DNA of 64,000 bases from Lachnospiraceae bacterium (GTDB lineage: Bacteria > Bacillota > Clostridia > Lachnospirales > Lachnospiraceae). Under the pieces are notes generated by a model. It was not told the DNA's origin. It saw only the letters and a program-made list of their open reading frames with translations, and searched no databases. The position numbers were made by a program, and so were the translations under genes. Positions 62,896 through 64,000 of the stretch are shown in pieces (within the stretch, counting starts at the first letter, position 1; the number at the start of each line of letters is the position of its first letter). The DNA lies in the NCBI GenBank assembly GCA_015057505.1, contig SVEG01000018.1:1-64000 (forward strand), in the 5' to 3' direction.

Positions 62896-64000
62896 ATGAA
62901 AAAACTTAAGGCACTGTTAAAAAAGTTAAGCTGGAAAAATATGAAGCTGCGAGGCCAAATGTACATGGTCTATGTTTTGGCACTTATAGTTCCGCTTGCG
63001 ATAGTCGGAGTTGTGCTCATAGTAAATGCCTATCGTCTGCTTAATGATTATTATATGGATTTGTTAAAATCCGATAATCTGCGTGTAAGAAGTCTTTTGT
63101 CGCAGATAACTACGCAGGCTTATAATGTTTCGGATGACATCTGTTTTGACAGTGCCCAAAAGACGCTTCTTTCCGGGACGTACGCAAGCCCGGTGGATTT
63201 TGTTCATGAAGCAAATAACAGCAGTAAGATTGATGATATTGTTTTTAATTATCAGGAGATTCAAGGTATATACATATATACGGACAATCCGACGATCGTT
63301 AATTATAAGCAGTACAACAAGGTTACTGAGGATATAAAAGAAACGGAATGGTACAAGAGGGCTCTTGGGCAGACGAGTGCATTTTGGACGCTTATTGAGG
63401 AAAAGAATTTTGGTAATACAACAAGTTATCTTGCACTTGTCAGGCGTATGCTGCTACCTAACAGCGATTATGAGGCTGTTGTTGTAATTAAACTTGGGGA
63501 TGCATATATACGTTCTAAGATTAATTCCAAGATAGTTGATGCAATAGCGGTTGATAATGCAGGTATTGTATACAGTTCCAAATCAAGCTGGTATAAAGAG
63601 CAGCTACCGATAGAAGTGGACTATAGTGATGCATATTATAATTATTCGGGTGTTGTGGAGGTTGAGGATACCAATTATTTTGCGGTAGTGTCAACCACAA
63701 GTCCGCATATGACGAATTCAAAGCTTTACATCTGTACCATGGACGACAATGTGTATTATGAGATACAGGCTATTATAAACGGTTGTATTTTAATACTTGC
63801 ACTTGCGGTTCTGATACCGGGTATAGTGCTTTTCTGGTATGCAAACAAATTTACTAAGAGAGTATATCTTTTGCGTGAGGAAATGCATAAGGCAAGTCAC
63901 CGTAATTATGACATGAGTGTAAAGTTTACGGGTCATGATGAGCTTACGGATGCTTATGAAGATTTGAAACTGATGGTAAGCGATATCAAAGAGAAGGATG
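62896..64000 (+). CDS. Sensor histidine kinase, YesM-like (3' truncated by window)
   Basis: First ~368 aa of a gene that runs off the window. After a basic N-tail there is a transmembrane helix (about 18-42, MYMVYVLALIVPLAIVGVVL). A large extracytoplasmic sensor domain follows (~45-285, containing GIYIYTDNP and WYKRALGQTSAFWTL), then a second transmembrane helix (~295-315) and the start of a HAMP linker (VYLLREEMHKASHRNYDM). YesM-type kinases work with AraC-type response regulators to switch on carbohydrate ABC importers. It lies 1 bp after the GH42 stop, so it belongs to the locus. Confidence 0.85.
   Translation, partial: MKKLKALLKKLSWKNMKLRGQMYMVYVLALIVPLAIVGVVLIVNAYRLLNDYYMDLLKSDNLRVRSLLSQITTQAYNVSDDICFDSAQKTLLSGTYASPVDFVHEANNSSKIDDIVFNYQEIQGIYIYTDNPTIVNYKQYNKVTEDIKETEWYKRALGQTSAFWTLIEEKNFGNTTSYLALVRRMLLPNSDYEAVVVIKLGDAYIRSKINSKIVDAIAVDNAGIVYSSKSSWYKEQLPIEVDYSDAYYNYSGVVEVEDTNYFAVVSTTSPHMTNSKLYICTMDDNVYYEIQAIINGCILILALAVLIPGIVLFWYANKFTKRVYLLREEMHKASHRNYDMSVKFTGHDELTDAYEDLKLMVSDIKEKD

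Overview
The window looks like a chromosomal segment of a low-to-mid GC Clostridia bacterium, most likely a plant-fibre-degrading Lachnospiraceae (Butyrivibrio/Roseburia-like). Supporting signs are strong AGGAGG ribosome-binding sites, sigmaA promoters and an L10 leader. A split purine pathway (PurO-like cyclohydrolase plus separate AICAR formyltransferase) sits under a ZTP riboswitch, next to a CvfB/CPBP/YjfB/MsmK gene set. A large family of intracellular glycoside hydrolases completes the picture. I cannot name a genus or species from the sequence alone.

Layout. 1-720: 3' end of a 23S rRNA, no 5S gene after it, then tRNA-Asn, tRNA-Glu, tRNA-Cys and a terminator. 836-4035: an ECF sigma factor with four membrane-protein genes that look like anti-sigma and target or sensor proteins, two of them with nearly identical N-termini, plus a small duplicated gene relic. 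4044-7090: a ribbon-helix-helix protein, small unknown genes and a GH42 beta-galactosidase. 7129-19870: the rpmG-secE-nusG-rplKA-rplJL-rpoBC transcription/translation block with two L1-type hairpins, an L10 leader, an extra structured insert, a 41-bp tandem repeat, and a PHP phosphatase between rplL and rpoB. 19969-24063: a GH106-like hydrolase and a NarL-type two-component system. 24089-26234: purine genes with the ZTP riboswitch. 26311-32180: CotS-like kinase, EAL phosphodiesterase, CvfB, CPBP protease, YjfB and the sugar ABC ATPase MsmK. 32273-39617: CdaR-like regulator, ftsE-ftsX, an EnvC-like activator, CtpA, MurT and a GatD-like protein, a cell-division and wall-remodelling run. 39588-40187: a 600-bp imperfect giant inverted repeat between convergent genes. 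40211-41661: bactofilin and an M23 endopeptidase. 41834-45490: a three-gene cassette (PqqD-HprK fusion, small exported-type substrate, ABC exporter). 45626-64000: a xyloglucan-type utilisation locus (GH74, GH31, CotH, GH43, GH5, serine esterase, GH94, GH29, GH42) ending in a truncated sensor kinase.

How the parts work together. In the last locus only GH5 and CotH carry lipoprotein-type signal peptides. GH5 would therefore cut the polymer outside the cell, and imported oligosaccharides would be dismantled inside by the xylosidase, fucosidase, galactosidase, GH43, esterase and cellobiose/cellodextrin phosphorylase. The sugar importer is not in the window, but MsmK could energise one and the sensor kinase at the end may control it. 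The most unusual items are: (1) the PqqD-HPr-kinase-like/substrate/ABC-exporter cassette, which looks like an uncharacterised leader-guided protein modification and export system; (2) the 600-bp foldback element; and (3) a MurT partner whose GatD-type amidotransferase has lost both its catalytic Cys and His.
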